Assembly: GCA_944472155.2 (NCBI GenBank) | Contig: OX235271.1 | Coordinates: 80,708,256 to 80,772,255, forward strand | Length of the DNA: 64,000 nucleotides | Origin: Trichobilharzia szidati | Taxonomy: Eukaryota; Platyhelminthes; Trematoda; Strigeidida; Schistosomatidae | Reading direction: 5' to 3' | Shown: positions 41,785 through 52,609 of the stretch, piece by piece | Layout of the letters: each line of letters starts with the position of its first letter | Position numbering within the stretch: the stretch's first letter is position 1 | Notes under the pieces: generated by a model | Told to the model about the DNA's origin: nothing | Seen by the model: only the letters and a program-made list of their open reading frames with translations | The model's database searches: none | Translations under genes and position numbers: made by a program

Positions 41785-42125
41785 GTTTGTAAGGTTTAGT
41801 TTTGTTGTTACGAGTTGATCACGGATTGATATCAGTTAGAGAACCATTGAAACCACCTGGGAGTACTGCACAGCTGTTTCATCCTAGTTTGGGAATCATC
41901 GGAAGCAGGTTCAAACCCAGGATATTCCGGTTACAAGGCAAGGTCGTATACCATTCAGCCACTGGGAGCCGATTCAATGGCCAGCCCATGAATTATAACT
42001 TCTACCAATTCGTGATTTAGCGTGACCTCAACCATTGTCTTAGGTGGGGCATTCATCCTCACACGTGACATCTGGTTGGACCTCACTGGTCACGACTTCT
42101 CACTAGAACTCCAGGAAACTTCATC
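41785..42125 (-). mobile_element. SINE S3, long copy
   Basis: On the minus strand: A-box-like CAGTGGCTGAATGGTATACG, B-box-like CCTGGGTTTGAACC, block TTCCGATGATTCCCAAACTA and GGATGAAACAGCTGTGC (GAAAC present), tail GGTTTCAATGGTTCTCTAAC, CTGATATCAATCCGTGATCA. The upstream part matches 24100-24190 (CACGTGTGAGGATGAATGCC, GACCATTG). About 340 bases. Confidence 0.7.
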
Positions 42126-42559
42126 TTGTAGCAAGTCACTAGCGAGCATCAGATTATTTACGAATATTACTCACCTCAGAAAGTTAAGCCAATAGGTGAT
42201 AAGTAATTTATTTGGTATCATAAGTCCGGACTTCAGTTTTGTACAATCTCATTATACTAAGTATTCTGTTTCAGCCTAATGTTCCAAGTTTATCCAGACT
42301 GGTTTTAAGATTAACTGTCTTACTTTCCAGGATTACTAGCTGTTTTAGTCACTATCCAAGTGTGGAGTTATTGTTAGATTGATAGGAAGTGGCGATAATT
42401 GAAATCAACCCTTTAAGTCAATAGCTACAGAGTTAGAATTGTTTCTGTTCCTCAAATCTGGATTTAGTTTACATTGTGGATTTGGAATAACCTCGTTGGA
42501 CGACACTTGTTTGACCTTGGGTCGATTGCTAACCAATTGGAACAATTTATTCTCCTGTG

Positions 42560-43387
42560 CTTTTTGCTAAATTATTTATCTTCTCGGGGTCATCCCTTCT
42601 TACCATAGCTAACCTACAAACCTACAAACTCACTCAGGGACAAGCCCTGTAGATTAAAGGACCCTCTTGACCCAATTAGACAAAGTATTATAATTTACAA
42701 AATACCCTGCAATGACTGTGAGGTCAACTACATAGGTCAAACTAGTAGATCGGGCGTAGTCAGATTGTCGGAACATAAGAATTTAGCTAAGGTAAGAATG
42801 GTTGAACCCGAGAAGATAAATAATTTAGAAAAAAAGCTCAGTAATTGCACTTCACGCATTAACACACAACCACACAATAGGGTGGGGGAGGGTTAAAATT
42901 CTGAAAAGTAATCTAGGTAGATGCAGACAGAGGTTGATTACTGAATCTTTGTTCAATGCAAATACCAGAAATATGGAAGAAATTATTACCACCAGTGAAA
43001 TCAGAAGAGAATAATAAATGATCTGAAAATTCTATTTCAATTCTAGCACATCACAATATTCCAACAAGTTACTTGTTATGACTATAAAAACACTTGTCTT
43101 ATTTCCCATCTGATTGTAATTGATCAATTACACTCATATTATTATTCCTGAATGTACATTATCTCATATTGAATTTTATCCCAATATCTAGTCAATTCCA
43201 CTCATATTTATAAATGAAGTAATAAGTTGTGTAAGTGACTTGATATGATTATGAGTGGCAATATTTTGTGCTCGAAACATCATCAGTTAATATTATTGTA
43301 TAACACTATGTGATTAATCAAAATAAAATCTTATCTATAATGGAGTTCTACTCTACCAAAGTGCCCAATTTTTATATCTATATCAAT
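42560..43387 (+). pseudogene. Penelope-like element D2 (GIY-YIG remnant and pLTR), TATTCTCCTGTG TSD
   Basis: TATTCTCCTGTG occurs at 42548-42559 and 43388-43399. The coding remnant reads SIIIYKIPCNDCEVNYIGQT, SRSGVVRLSEHKNLAKVRMV, the same YIGQTSRxGxxRL motif as D1 (31094-31324). The 3' part is the family terminal repeat, ending AAAGTGCCCAATTTTTATAT. At the 5' end 42567-42612 is an inverted copy of 42783-42829 (GAGAAGATAAATAATTTAG), so the element starts with a fold-back. Confidence 0.8.
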
Positions 43388-43399
43388 TATTCTCCTGTG

Positions 43400-44035
43400 A
43401 CCTAGGAGAACTTTCATGTGGCTAAGAATGTATATAGGTATGACGTGTTTCTCCTTAATAAATGTTCGTTACCGAGTCTTTTATCTTCTCCCGTTACACA
43501 AGAAGTCCAGTTATACTGTTTCGTTATCAGTATTCATATATGTTTAGAGATGCATAAGAAATCCTAGTGTAGGCGAGAGAGAGACAGAAAGAAAAGGTAA
43601 TTATTCAGGTTATTTTAGATCTTCAATCATTTTGTGTTTGTTTTTAAAGTTTCACCTTGTTTTTTTGTTGTTAGTTTACTATTTTCTTGGTGATTTCTTT
43701 GTTTTCTGATTGTCAATAAGAGTTACAGATAGAAAGTAGCGACAATAATAACAATAATAATAATAATAACGGGGATAACGATAACAACTAGAATAATAAT
43801 AATATTGTAACCACTGACGGATTATACGCATTTGTAATGGATGATGAAGTCAGTTAGTTAGTTAGTTATAACAGTTGTGCATAAAAAATATTAAAAAATA
43901 TTATCGTGCATAAATCGTCAGAATGGATTATGAAGGATTCTTTTCCCCATCTCTCTGTCTGTCTCAATCTCTCTGCTGCTGATGATGATAAGTTATTATT
44001 TTGTCTACAGTTTCACGCGGAGTTGTTTTTCTCAT
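43400..44035. other. Intron 8 segment with (AAT)n tract
   Basis: Contains an ACAATAATAATAATAATAAC-type microsatellite at 43742-43805 and a (GTTA)n tract at 43850-43868. Otherwise unrecognised. Confidence 0.45.
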
Positions 44036-44039
44036 TCCC

Positions 44040-44270
44040 TAATTTCCTCCTGCTGGGACACACTGGGCTTCAAATGTTGAAGTTTCAATAACAGTGATGT
44101 TACTTTTACGGAGTGGGATGGCTGGCTTCACATCCAACTTACTCTCTTCTCCGGCCTTACTACTGACTAAGAAACTAAGTGAGCTTTGAAAGTGCGTCGA
44201 TTGGGAAACGAATCTTTAACCTCCTGCCTAACTGGTGACCATTTTAGCATTAAACCACCAATGCACTTCA
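44040..44270 (-). mobile_element. SINE S1, old copy (tandem with 44285-44523)
   Basis: On the minus strand GTGCATTGGTGGTTTAATGC, TCGTTTCCCAATCGACGC, CACTTTCAAAGCTCACTTAG, AGGCCGGAGAAGAG, GAAGCCAGCCATCCCACTCC and CTTCAACATTTGAAGCCC follow the S1 order, strongly diverged. Confidence 0.6.
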
Positions 44271-44284
44271 AATAGCGTATATTT

Positions 44285-44523
44285 TTTATATTCCTTCATG
44301 TTCCCAGTGGAACATAGGGCTTCAAGCTAGAGGCTTGAAGTTTCTGTAGCAGTGGTGTGTGTTTATTTTTACAGGATGGGTTGCTAGCCTCACCTATCTC
44401 AACCTTTCCTCTTTATCAGTTTTATTTCTGGCTTAGTGAGGTAAAGGAGTGTATCGGCCGGGGATCGAACCCCTGACCATGTGCATGGTCGGCGAGCGTC
44501 CTAACCGCTGTGCCACCGACCCT
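44285..44523 (-). mobile_element. SINE S1, well preserved
   Basis: On the minus strand: GGTCGGTGGCACAGCGGTTA, AGGACGCTCGCCGACCATGC, GGGGTTCGATCCCCGGCCGA, then ACTCCTTTACCTCACTAAGC, AACCCATCCTGTAAAAATAA, CTTCAAGCCTCTAGCTTGAA, GCCCTATGTTCCACTGGGAA, ending AAGGAATATAAAAA. Head and tail are intact. Confidence 0.85.
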
Positions 44524-44785
44524 ATCCTCACAAAGCGTATATGGTATGAATAGTGATTGATATTTTGTGAAAAATGCATAGTGTATTTATTAATCGAGTT
44601 ATAGAGTGATTATGTGGTTATCAATTAAACTGAATTGTGAAATTATATTCCAGTTTCTTTATTTAGTTTCAAGTGTATGATAAGATTATTGGTTCAAATT
44701 TATGATTGTATGCACTCAGGACCTTCCTTATTGGTGTCTATCAGGGATGTCTGATGTCTTCGTTGATATGAAAGTGCTTTAGTGT

Positions 44786-44846
44786 GATTATTAGCAATAA
44801 ATTGTGCTCGGAACATCATCAGTGAATAATACTGTAATACTGTGTG
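44786..44846 (+). mobile_element. Penelope-D terminal fragment inside LINE-A
   Basis: AGCAATAAATTGTGCTCGGA, ACATCATCAGTGAATAATAC and TGTAATACTGTGTG match the terminal repeat of D elements (43262-43318). It separates two parts of LINE-A motif B. Confidence 0.6.
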
Positions 44847-45625
44847 TATGTGCTTTATTGAATAATGTTATTCTATGGTGCCCAATGTTACCGTTTGTAT
44901 TTAATTTCATTGTGGATATACTAATGGGATTGACCCTGATCATTTTTGGCTACTTAAAGATTGACTTATTATCAGGGAAGGGTCTCATGAATTTAGAGTA
45001 TCCAGTTACTATAGTCCTTCTAGGTGAAGAGGCTGACAAAATGCAGAGTTTGCACTGACTTCTAGTTTAGGGACAGGGCGTAAAATGGAACTTCGGAACA
45101 TCTATTAGCTCTAGTGGAATGATTGTTGGTCAGATTTCATCACGGACACAAACACTCGTTTGGCATTTGCTAGTTTTCTTCATCTTTGGGCTGGGCGCGA
45201 AATGCAGCTATCGATCAGAGAACGCACTTCTTACGGCTGTTAAAAGTTGGAGATATGATGAAGTTAGATTTCTGTGACTACAGGTGTTTGTGTCCTGTCT
45301 CTTGTGTTAAGCAGTAAAACATGGTCAGTAATCGTGAGATAAAGCATAGAGTAGCAGACAATGGGGGAAAGTTGATCAATGAGGTTGTGAGGCTGCATCG
45401 ATTGAAATGGTTACGACACGTGTGTTACCCATGCCAACCTACCTCCTCCAACAAGTAATGTTAGCTGATTTTGGATTAATTGGCAGAGTTTGGGATGGTC
45501 AGAGAGAAATATGGCATCAATCCATGAAGCCTATGTCTGTTGGTTCAAGCCACGCTTAGCAAGGTGTACACTGCCTAGCTAGGGATCTCGTAACTCTAAG
45601 AACCAATGGTTGGAGATTGTTCATG

Positions 45626-45790
45626 TTGTGGTTGTGTGATAGAGACAATGTGTTCCAACGGAATATTATTCTCATATATTCCCACAGTTCAATACTGCAT
45701 TGGCAACAGAATATATTTGAACATTCTATTTCATGTTGTTTAATATAAACCAAAATCAAACGCTCAGTGATTGGATAAAGAGTAAAAACC

Positions 45791-45828
<38 letters not shown>

Positions 45829-45885
45829 CGGGTTGATCAGTTGAAAATATACCTTGGCTTCCGTGTCTTGCCTTCTGATGTTACA
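45626..45885. mobile_element. Unknown 260-base insertion in LINE-A, with (TA)n
   Basis: LINE-A coding sequence stops at GGAGATTGTTCATG and resumes at AATTGAAAATCATTC. The insert holds a (TA)n tract at 45792-45823 and otherwise AT-rich sequence not matched elsewhere in the window. Nature unknown. Confidence 0.5.
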
Positions 45886-46002
45886 ATTGAAAATCATTCT
45901 CAGCTGCACAGATACATTCACTCTTTTTAATGCGCCAGATTCATTAAATCGTCATCATTCTTCACGTAATTATTCTTTCTACCATATATTTTCGTTTATT
46001 AT

Positions 46003-46232
46003 TATTTCTTTGCGTTCCAAGTGAAACATAAGGTTTCAAAGTTTTTTTTTGAACTTTGGAGTTTCAGCAGTGGGGGTGCTTTTTTAAGGGATTGGGTTGC
46101 TAACTTCACACCCAACCTTTCGTTCTTTCCAGTCTTAATACTGGCTGGATACGGTTGAGGAGTGCGTCGGTCGGGAATCTAACCCAGACCACGTAAGTGT
46201 TTGCCGAGCACTATACTCAGTGAACCATCGAT
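46003..46232 (-). mobile_element. SINE S1, diverged
   Basis: On the minus strand ACAATCGATGGTTCACTGAG (head), GGTCTGGGTTAGATTCCCGA, CCGACGCACTCCTCAACCGT, GTGAAGTTAGCAACCCAATC and CTTATGTTTCACTTGGAACG, CAAAGAAATAAT. Confidence 0.65.
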
Positions 46233-46324
46233 TGTGTTTCTTTACTCTACCTTCATTTGGGGGGGGGGGTATGAATTGTGGCTACTTGAACTGCTGCATT
46301 TTATTGCATGGTTCTACGTGGGAA

Positions 46325-46765
46325 ATTCAGCTCAGCTTTTCTTTGATAAAAAAAACAATTACAAGATACTTAGAAATGAAATAATCTATCTAAAGTATTC
46401 CTTACTTAAAGGAGAAAAACTGATAAACTTCATATAAAGTCTTCACAGAGTGGATATATGGATGTGTTTCTTTCGATATAGGTTCATCTCTAGAAACTAT
46501 AAGCTCCCTGAACAAGATCTAGATGGCAGCTAAAATTAAAAATTATTAACAATACACGGAATTCAGTCAGTTACAACGACATCATCAACTGAAATTATTT
46601 TCTCCTGCTCTTCTCCTTCACTTTATTCTGTTGTCAGGAGTTACAATAAGGGAATTATGATATCCTATCTTTTCACTATATATCCGCAAGATTTATTTAT
46701 TAATATTAGTCTACCTCATATTGAAACGGTAGAAGACGAAGGTTTGATAAGAATGTTTACTTGAA
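46325..46765. other. Intron 8 segment, no recognised feature
   Basis: AT-rich; nothing recognised. Confidence 0.4.
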
Positions 46766-46769
46766 AACT

Positions 46770-47045
46770 GGTATCTCTATATAGCCAAATTATGTATACT
46801 TTATCTTCAACGCACCACTTGCACAAATCTTCGTGGTTTGGTATTTCTGGACTTCATATTGTGTTTCTTTGTGTTCATTTCACTTCTCTAATGTATCTCC
46901 ACACGCTGTATCTCTTATCTTCTCTAAAATCCAATGTATCGCCCTGCTATTTGATGTTTTTATGCAAATGAACGTCCCTTTATATACTACTGATAAATCT
47001 TATCAGTAGTACTCGCCACAATATAAATCCTACTATGAAATGTTT
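46770..47045 (-). repeat. Dispersed repeat R5, uninterrupted copy
   Basis: On the minus strand GGCGAGTACTACTGATAAGA, TTTATCAGTAGTATATAAAG, ACATCAAATAGCAGGGCGAT, AACACAAAGAAACACAATAT, GTGCGTTGAAGATAAAGTAT and CTATATAGAGATACC. It shows the empty target of the Penelope insertion at 26374-27293 and of the LINE-A insertion at 32937-33620. Confidence 0.8.
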
Positions 47046-47077
47046 TATTTCCTGACCTTCGTTTACACATGTGAACT

Positions 47078-47245
47078 TGTGGTTCATTGGTCTAGGCGCT
47101 CGACTTCCAACCATTTGATCATGATTTTAAACTCTGCAGTCCCCCCCCCCCCCACCTAGTGATGTTTGGGCAGTCAGGTACTGTCCCTAGTCCTCATACA
47201 ACGGGTGTGACTCATTACTCCGGCTGCATGGAATTCCAAATAGTT
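47078..47245 (+). mobile_element. tRNA-like SINE S5
   Basis: GTTCATTGGTCTAGGCGCTC and CATGATTTTAAACTCTGCAG give the A-box- and B-box-like parts, followed by a C run (47141-47153) and GGTACTGTCCCTAGTCCTCA, ACGGGTGTGACTCATTACTC. Confidence 0.5.
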
Positions 47246-47517
47246 GTTGAATGGTAATATATCATTTGTTTTCATTCATCTACACGTATTTCACGCTTGA
47301 CTTCAGTTCGACAGTGATCCTGTCCAATAACTTCTGACAACAGTATTGTATATACTTTCCTTTTCATTTTTTATTGTTATACTCTGGCTACACTTTCTGT
47401 TCATTGACTATTTCAATTAATATTTTATACTATTTGTGTGTCTGTGCCTGATTTCATCAAGCCTTCCTTATACTAACTTAATTGTTTCAATATATTATTA
47501 TTTCTTGTTTCGTTTAG

Positions 47518-47598
47518 ACTAATAAAGATGCGCTGAGGTCTTCACAGGCCAACTCTTCCCATACCTCTCACCATAGCCGTGGTGGTTCACATAAAAAT
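47518..47598 (+). CDS. pard3: Par-3-like exon 9 (27-codon symmetric exon)
   Basis: An 81-base exon between acceptor GTTTAG|ACT and donor AAT|GTAAGT, reading TNKDALRSSQANSSHTSHHS and then RGGSHKN. It lies about 9.9 kb from exon 8 and 9.6 kb from exon 10. There is no known domain. Support is the strong splice sites, the open frame in the right phase and the Ser/His-rich composition like exons 8 and 10. Being short and phase 0-0, it is a good candidate cassette exon. Confidence is lower because no protein match anchors it. Confidence 0.65.
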
Positions 47599-47839
47599 GT
47601 AAGTATATTGCAAGGCTTTTTTACTTTTTTTTTACATATTTTTTGTTTAATATGTCAGGCATTGTGGTTATATCTTTTTTTGAGAATAGCGTATATAAAT
47701 ATACAGTGGCAAATGGTAGATATTTGAAGGGTGTATACATTAGTGAGTTTTAGTGTTTCAGGCTATTTTATCGATTGACCTGCACAAAAAAAACTGAAAT
47801 GACTGCATAGCACAATGATAAATCTACTTTTGATTAATA

Positions 47840-48245
47840 ATATGAGTAGTTGGGAATTATTCACATTAAATATTGGCGTTTTCTAGCTAGACTAAAGTAA
47901 TGTGAACACCGAAGGACAGTTTCGCTCGTTACTGGCCCTTAGCTTATCAATGGTGTTATCCCAAGATATTGAGTTAGCTCAAATAGCCAGCTCAGTTCGA
48001 ACTACACAAATTGTAGCTGGTAATATATGTAGAAATAAAATGGCCATTCTCATATTACCTAGTTTGAGGTGACGATTGACCATAGCTTTGTTTGGATACT
48101 AAAATAACTCAGATCATTATATTTGGTCTGCTTGATATCGTAAATAGCAATCAATTAAGTAAGCAAGTAAGTGAGCCAGAGGATGAAATAGCATGGTGTT
48201 ATATACTACTTATTGAGATTGAGTAGTTGGCTAGTAGTGGTAGTA
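47840..48245 (+). repeat. Dispersed repeat R6, copy 3
   Basis: TAGCTAGACTAAAGTAATGT, GGACAGTTTCGCTCGTTACT, ATCAATGGTGTTATCC and TCTGCTTGATATCGTAAATA, ATATACTACTTATTGAGA follow the order of R6 at 11370-11765 and 18690-19150, with the end and start order shifted as expected for a repeat containing its own flank. Confidence 0.45.
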
Positions 48246-48419
48246 GTAATAGTAGCCTGACTATTTTGCATGGTTTTCTAGGGAATTTTCGCTTATATCT
48301 GTAGTGCGTCTCTTTATCATACATTATAGACAATTTCATCATTTCGTATCCTAATTCTTTGATATTGTGTAGAATCTTAAAGCTTTCAAAAATATGTACC
48401 CAGTGTATTATGTCACTGA

Positions 48420-49500
48420 GTGTACTTACTAACTGACTGACTGACTGACTCTACATACAACATGAAGCATTGGCGATAAAAAACAAACGCTACAAAGATG
48501 ATACAAAGGAAAGAGAGCGAATCAAATTCTTGGTCAGAAATGAATTCGTTCCCGACGACTTCTACATAAATCTGTTTAGTCGTATTTGTGCATATAAACT
48601 GATTGATGATGTCGAAGCTAACCATCTAACCTATCTAACATTAAATTATGCAGCCTATGTTTTAGTTTATAGTCTACATTTCGGGTGGATTTTAATTAGA
48701 TGTAATACCATAGCTAAATATTTAGACAGTTCATAAGTAGGGGGAGTTCTAAAATTAGCTGTCGGTCTGCTGGGATATCCTCGTCTTTAGCAACTTTAGC
48801 AACACCATGCATCCTAATAAGGTTATCAATTAAACCATTTAGAATCGTCTAGAAATCGGTTCTTTCGGCGTATAAGAACGTCCTCTGTGGATTTCTTTGC
48901 CTTATCTATAACAATGTCTATTAATTTCTTAATTTCTCCATATGGTCCTGTTTGTATGGGAGTATTAATCATTTCCAAATAGTCTGATTTGTCTTATACT
49001 ATTTTTGAATTGTCTTTATCTGATTCAGTAATCACACTATGTCCTTGTTATTTACTTAGATTGCTTAGAGCTTTCATTTACGACTTCGTTAAGTCGTCTA
49101 AGCGGTTAGTGCACATTGTGCCTGTACTTCATCTGCAGTTGTTTTATCTATTCTATTTAGTGATATTTCTATTTTGGGGATGAGACATCCTTAGGTTTCA
49201 GTTTATCTCCCATGACACTGAAATATGCTGCTTTTTCCAACGTACTTATTTTTGCAGGACTTAAGACCTGTTTTGAGAGATTGCTAATAACCCACTTTAA
49301 TATTACTTAATAGACATCTTATCAATGAGTTTCTGGACATAGATCCCTGCTATTTTTATTTTACTACATGTCCTTTTATTGTCTATTCATTAAATATACT
49401 CTAGCTCATTATTTGAGACTAGGCTTAAAATAGTTCTTTCTCAACAGACAAACTACAGTAATCGTGTTAGTCTGTCCGACTGGATTCACATTTTTCTTCC
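48420..49500 (-). pseudogene. Penelope-like reverse transcriptase remnant
   Basis: On the minus strand, across several frames: ITESDKDNSKIV and DKSDYLEMINTPI near 49020-48960, then MHGVAKVAKDEDIPADRQLI near 48810-48745, PTYELSKYLAMVLHLIKIHP near 48745-48680, and MVSFDIINQFICTNTTKQIY near 48625-48565. This follows the Penelope order: (A/E)DKGNS, K.HK...PLRPI, SPTYELSKYLA, MVSFDVVSLF (motif A). It is the only piece in the window that covers the polymerase core; catalytic motif C is not present. Confidence 0.65.
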
Positions 49501-49504
49501 TTTG

Positions 49505-51390
49505 CTATATATTCTAAAGTATGAACAATGCAATCATGCAACTTGAGCTCACTTTCTCCTCATCTTTATTATAGTTATATAGCCATTTGTAAAGTAAAGC
49601 AATTTTAAAATTTTTTTTACTTGTTCCTGTCTCGTGTCATCTCTTATACCCCTTTCCTTATATAAATAATTAAATACAATAGAAATCACTGTCATTCTAT
49701 TTTCAAGTCGTTTTGTTAATTTATTGTGCATATTTTAATCGTTTATTTCCTCCTTTCATACACCTTCCTTCTAATTTAATTATTACTTTTTAAATTCGGA
49801 CAAATTTTTTGCTTATTTTGTCTTGATTTCTGTCATAATGACCAGTTCCAGTACACACGGTCTTTCTTATTTGTTTTCATATATGCCGCCTACTTAGTAC
49901 ACTACAGATGCAAGTTGTTTATTGGTTGATTTTTCTTATCCAATCATTTGAATGCCCATTTGATTTGTGATTGGTTGATTGTTGTGTGTGTTTTTTCAGT
50001 TTAGAATAGGATAGATTTCTTCCGCGTCACAAACTACTCTGATTGCCTATAGTGGCGCTAGCCAGTTAGTTATAAATTAAAATGCCATAATCCCTTCCCA
50101 TTGACAATCAAATGACATCATAAATACCCTGGAGTTAAAATTTAAATAAATTTACTTTTGACATGACGTTATGTTAAAAATAGACATAGTGACCGTTGTC
50201 TTTTGTCCATTCCTTTGTGATGTGTCTTCAGTTGTTTCCATATATATAAATGTACATAGAGGTTTACTACAATGGAAGTCAAGTATTCATTCTTTCACAC
50301 TTAAAATTCGTTCCTATGCAGTTACATGCTAACCAGATTTTGGGTAATTAATCATTTTGTTTTCTGAGTAATGAAAACAAAATATAAGGATTAAAATTAG
50401 ATTCCATTTCTTTTTGGAATAAAATCAATATAATGAATCCACATCTGAGAATAATTTTCAACCTTACTCTAGACTGTCAGTTAACGAGTTCATCTACTAT
50501 TTTTGATAACTTTGAATTCACTTTTCTAATTTATTCCAAATTTTTGATGTAATCGCGTTCTCTTCAGCTGGATGGTTTGTCTACGAAGCTTTCATTCTCC
50601 TTTTAGATAACATTTTCAGCGTAAACCTCAATATGAATTGAAAATGACTACGGAAAACTTTCAATTGCCTTTTGATTAGCACGACTCCTATTGGTCTATT
50701 TTTCTGTTAGTGTGCCAAATTCGGTTATTGGTTGATTTACACACTGAATCGTTAATTTTAAACTAAAAATAAGATCTTACTTGTTTGGCGCCCGAACAGT
50801 GGTAGTTAATAAAATTCAAGCCATGCAAATATTTTGGGATAAGAATTTTACGTGAAAATATTTGTTAGTATGGCATTGTTATTGATATTGTTGAAAATAA
50901 TATGCCTCATCTATAATTCAACTATGTTATCCCATCAAGTTATTGATTATTTGAGATGATCGTAGTATGCACGAATTAATGGGAAGAAAGAATTGAGGTT
51001 AAAAGACATGCCCGACTTTAAGACACATTAAAACATGCAAAACCTCAACAACAACAACAAAAACTGTTAATTTCAACGGGTAAACTAACAAACGAAGAAG
51101 AATAACCAATCGACGCGATGACACAGTCATGACCTTAGATCTAGCAGTATCGGCTTTCTATGAATGATATATCTGAATCTGCTGACAACCTTTTATCCTC
51201 ACTCGTTTTCAGTTAGCATTAGTATTGATCAGTTTTTATTGATACAATTATTTCCCTTGATAAACGTGAAAAAAACAAAACAAGAAAGAACACATTGTCA
51301 AGGATAAAATGACACGTGTGTCAGTATCATAGAAACCATGAACAATTTAATATCAATAGACAAAGTATTCAAATGCTTTAGTTATTGGTT
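49505..51390. other. Intron 9 segment, no recognised feature
   Basis: AT-rich. A short match to repeat R7 lies at 50571-50595 (GCTGGATGGTTTGTCTACGA). No coding frames or RNA structures recognised. Confidence 0.4.
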
Positions 51391-51394
51391 ACAG

Positions 51395-51665
51395 GATTTC
51401 ATCATATGGTTAAAGAACCATTGGAAAACCTGCAGGGAGTACTAGACAGCAGTTTCGTCCCAGTTTGGGACTCTTCGTCAGTACGCACCCACCGCCACTA
51501 GTCGAACCCAGGACCTTCTGGTTACAAGGTGAGCTCGTATACCATTAAGCCACTGGCACCCGATCCAATGGCCAGTCCATGAATTCTAACTTCTGTCAAT
51601 TCACGATATAGCGCAACCGCTAGCCAATGTCTTCACTGAGTATTGTTCCTCACATGATCAAGTAG
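51395..51665 (-). mobile_element. SINE S3, best preserved hammerhead-like core
   Basis: On the minus strand: A-box-like CCAGTGGCTTAATGGTATAC, B-box-like GTCCTGGGTTCGACTAGTGG, then GTACTGACGAAGAGTCCC, AAACTGGGACGAAACTGCTG and TCTAGTACTCCCTGCAGG. Stem II (GTCCC/GGGAC, loop AAACT) is perfect, GAAAC is intact, and GTACT/AGTAC can close the junction. The first core half reads CTGACGA with three extra bases (AGA) before stem II, where the 9555-9770 copy reads CTGAAGA directly before it. Antisense to the host gene. Confidence 0.72.
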
Positions 51666-51899
51666 CATAAAGATAAAGGTATGAAAGTTGTTGTAAAGCT
51701 CGTTAGGAGGATTCTAGAATATGAGTGATTGTTGTAAACTGAATACATGTGTAAAAATCAACTATCCATTTATGTAAGAATCAAATAATTTAGTTGGACA
51801 GAGCCTAAGACAAAATTAAGATAGGAAATTACATTTTTAAAACAAAATATAGTTAAAATAATCATTAAATAATGTAAAGTATATTTATCAGGATAAGGT

Positions 51900-52270
51900 A
51901 GGATTAACAGTGATTTCCTTCAGGATGCATAAATTCAGTTTTACTCGTTAAACAGTTCTGGCTTCAGTTACGTGATACGTAACATGGTGGAGAATGTCTT
52001 GAGCTTTGATTATCTTAAAGAATTTCATTGCATCAGTTTCATGACTGCTGTTTAACAAAAGGTGGTGAACAATCGGACAACTAAGCACTTTTGCACCTTT
52101 GAGACGCAAGTTTCTCAGATATGCAGTCACAAATCCTTCTTTCTGCTCGTCCGATGTATGTGCTTTGGAATTCGACTGTTGTTTTTTTAATTTTGTCATG
52201 TGGCCTATTCTGTATTCTAATTTCCTTATATTTGAAATGTTACAACGTTTCATAGTTGAGGTATGACTCA
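51900..52270 (-). pseudogene. Penelope-like GIY-YIG C-terminal remnant
   Basis: A minus-strand frame reads SCPIVHHLLLNSSHETDAMK, FFKIIKAQ, then EARTV, a stop, and VKLNLCILKEITVN. The spacing HL...SH...F.II...EA...LCI.KE parallels HLVNSGH...FKIIYKV...AEALAI...EFCIQKK at 14092-14300. The N-terminal YIG half is not recognisable. Family assignment is moderate. Confidence 0.5.
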
Positions 52271-52363
52271 ACACACATTAGAAAGAACTCATATGATTTC
52301 TTAATTACATCATCAATGAGTTTTTTATCTCTTTTGATGTCAATCTTGATGCTGAATATTTCT

Positions 52364-52593
52364 TTTTTTTCCTTCACGTTCCCCAGTGGAACATAGGGCT
52401 TCAAGCTAGTGGCTTGAAGTTTCTGTAGCAGTGTTTATTTTACAGGATGGGGTTGCTAGCCTCATGCCCAACCTTTCCTCTTTATCAGCATTATTTCTGG
52501 CTCAACGAGGTGAAGGAGTTCGTCGGCCGGGGATCGAACCCCGGACCATGTGGATGGTTGGCGAGCGTCCTGACCGCTATACCACCGACGCAC
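52364..52593 (-). mobile_element. SINE S1 with near-perfect TSD
   Basis: CTGAATATTTCT (52352-52363) and CTGAGTATTTCT (52594-52605) flank a full S1. On the minus strand: GTGCGTCGGTGGTATAGCGG, CCGGGGTTCGATCCCCGGCC, AACCCCATCCTGTAAAATAA, CTTCAAGCCACTAGCTTGAA, GCCCTATGTTCCACTGGGGA, ending AAGGAAAAAAAAG. Confidence 0.88.
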
Positions 52594-52609
52594 CTGAGTA
52601 TTTCTACTT

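Larger units (their letters stand above)
44728..46320 (+). pseudogene. LINE-A copy broken by three later insertions
   Basis: LINE-A blocks in order: GGTGTCTATCAGGGATGTC (motif B, 44738), then after a break MLPFVFNFIVDILMG, LINLEYPVTIVLLGEEADKM (catalytic YADD decayed to YPVT), the DEISARIQKA-like region, GWGPR-like block up to 45625, then AAAATCATTCTCAGCTGCAC from 45886, and the terminal block TACTTGAACTGCTGCATTTT near 46285. Interruptions: Penelope-D tail at 44786-44846, unknown 260-base insert 45626-45885, SINE S1 at 46003-46232. Confidence 0.72.

Noticed and set aside
43262..43290. CATCATCAGT/CGAAAC near Penelope-D ends as a hammerhead ribozyme
   Set aside because: GAAAC lies on one strand and CTGATGA on the other, so no strand carries both halves in the right order. 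Hammerheads are known in some Penelope elements, but I cannot support one here.
48470..48736. 88-codon plus-strand frame as a small gene
   Set aside because: The opposite strand carries recognisable Penelope reverse transcriptase blocks (PTYELSKYLA, MVSFD), so the plus-strand frame is a shadow.
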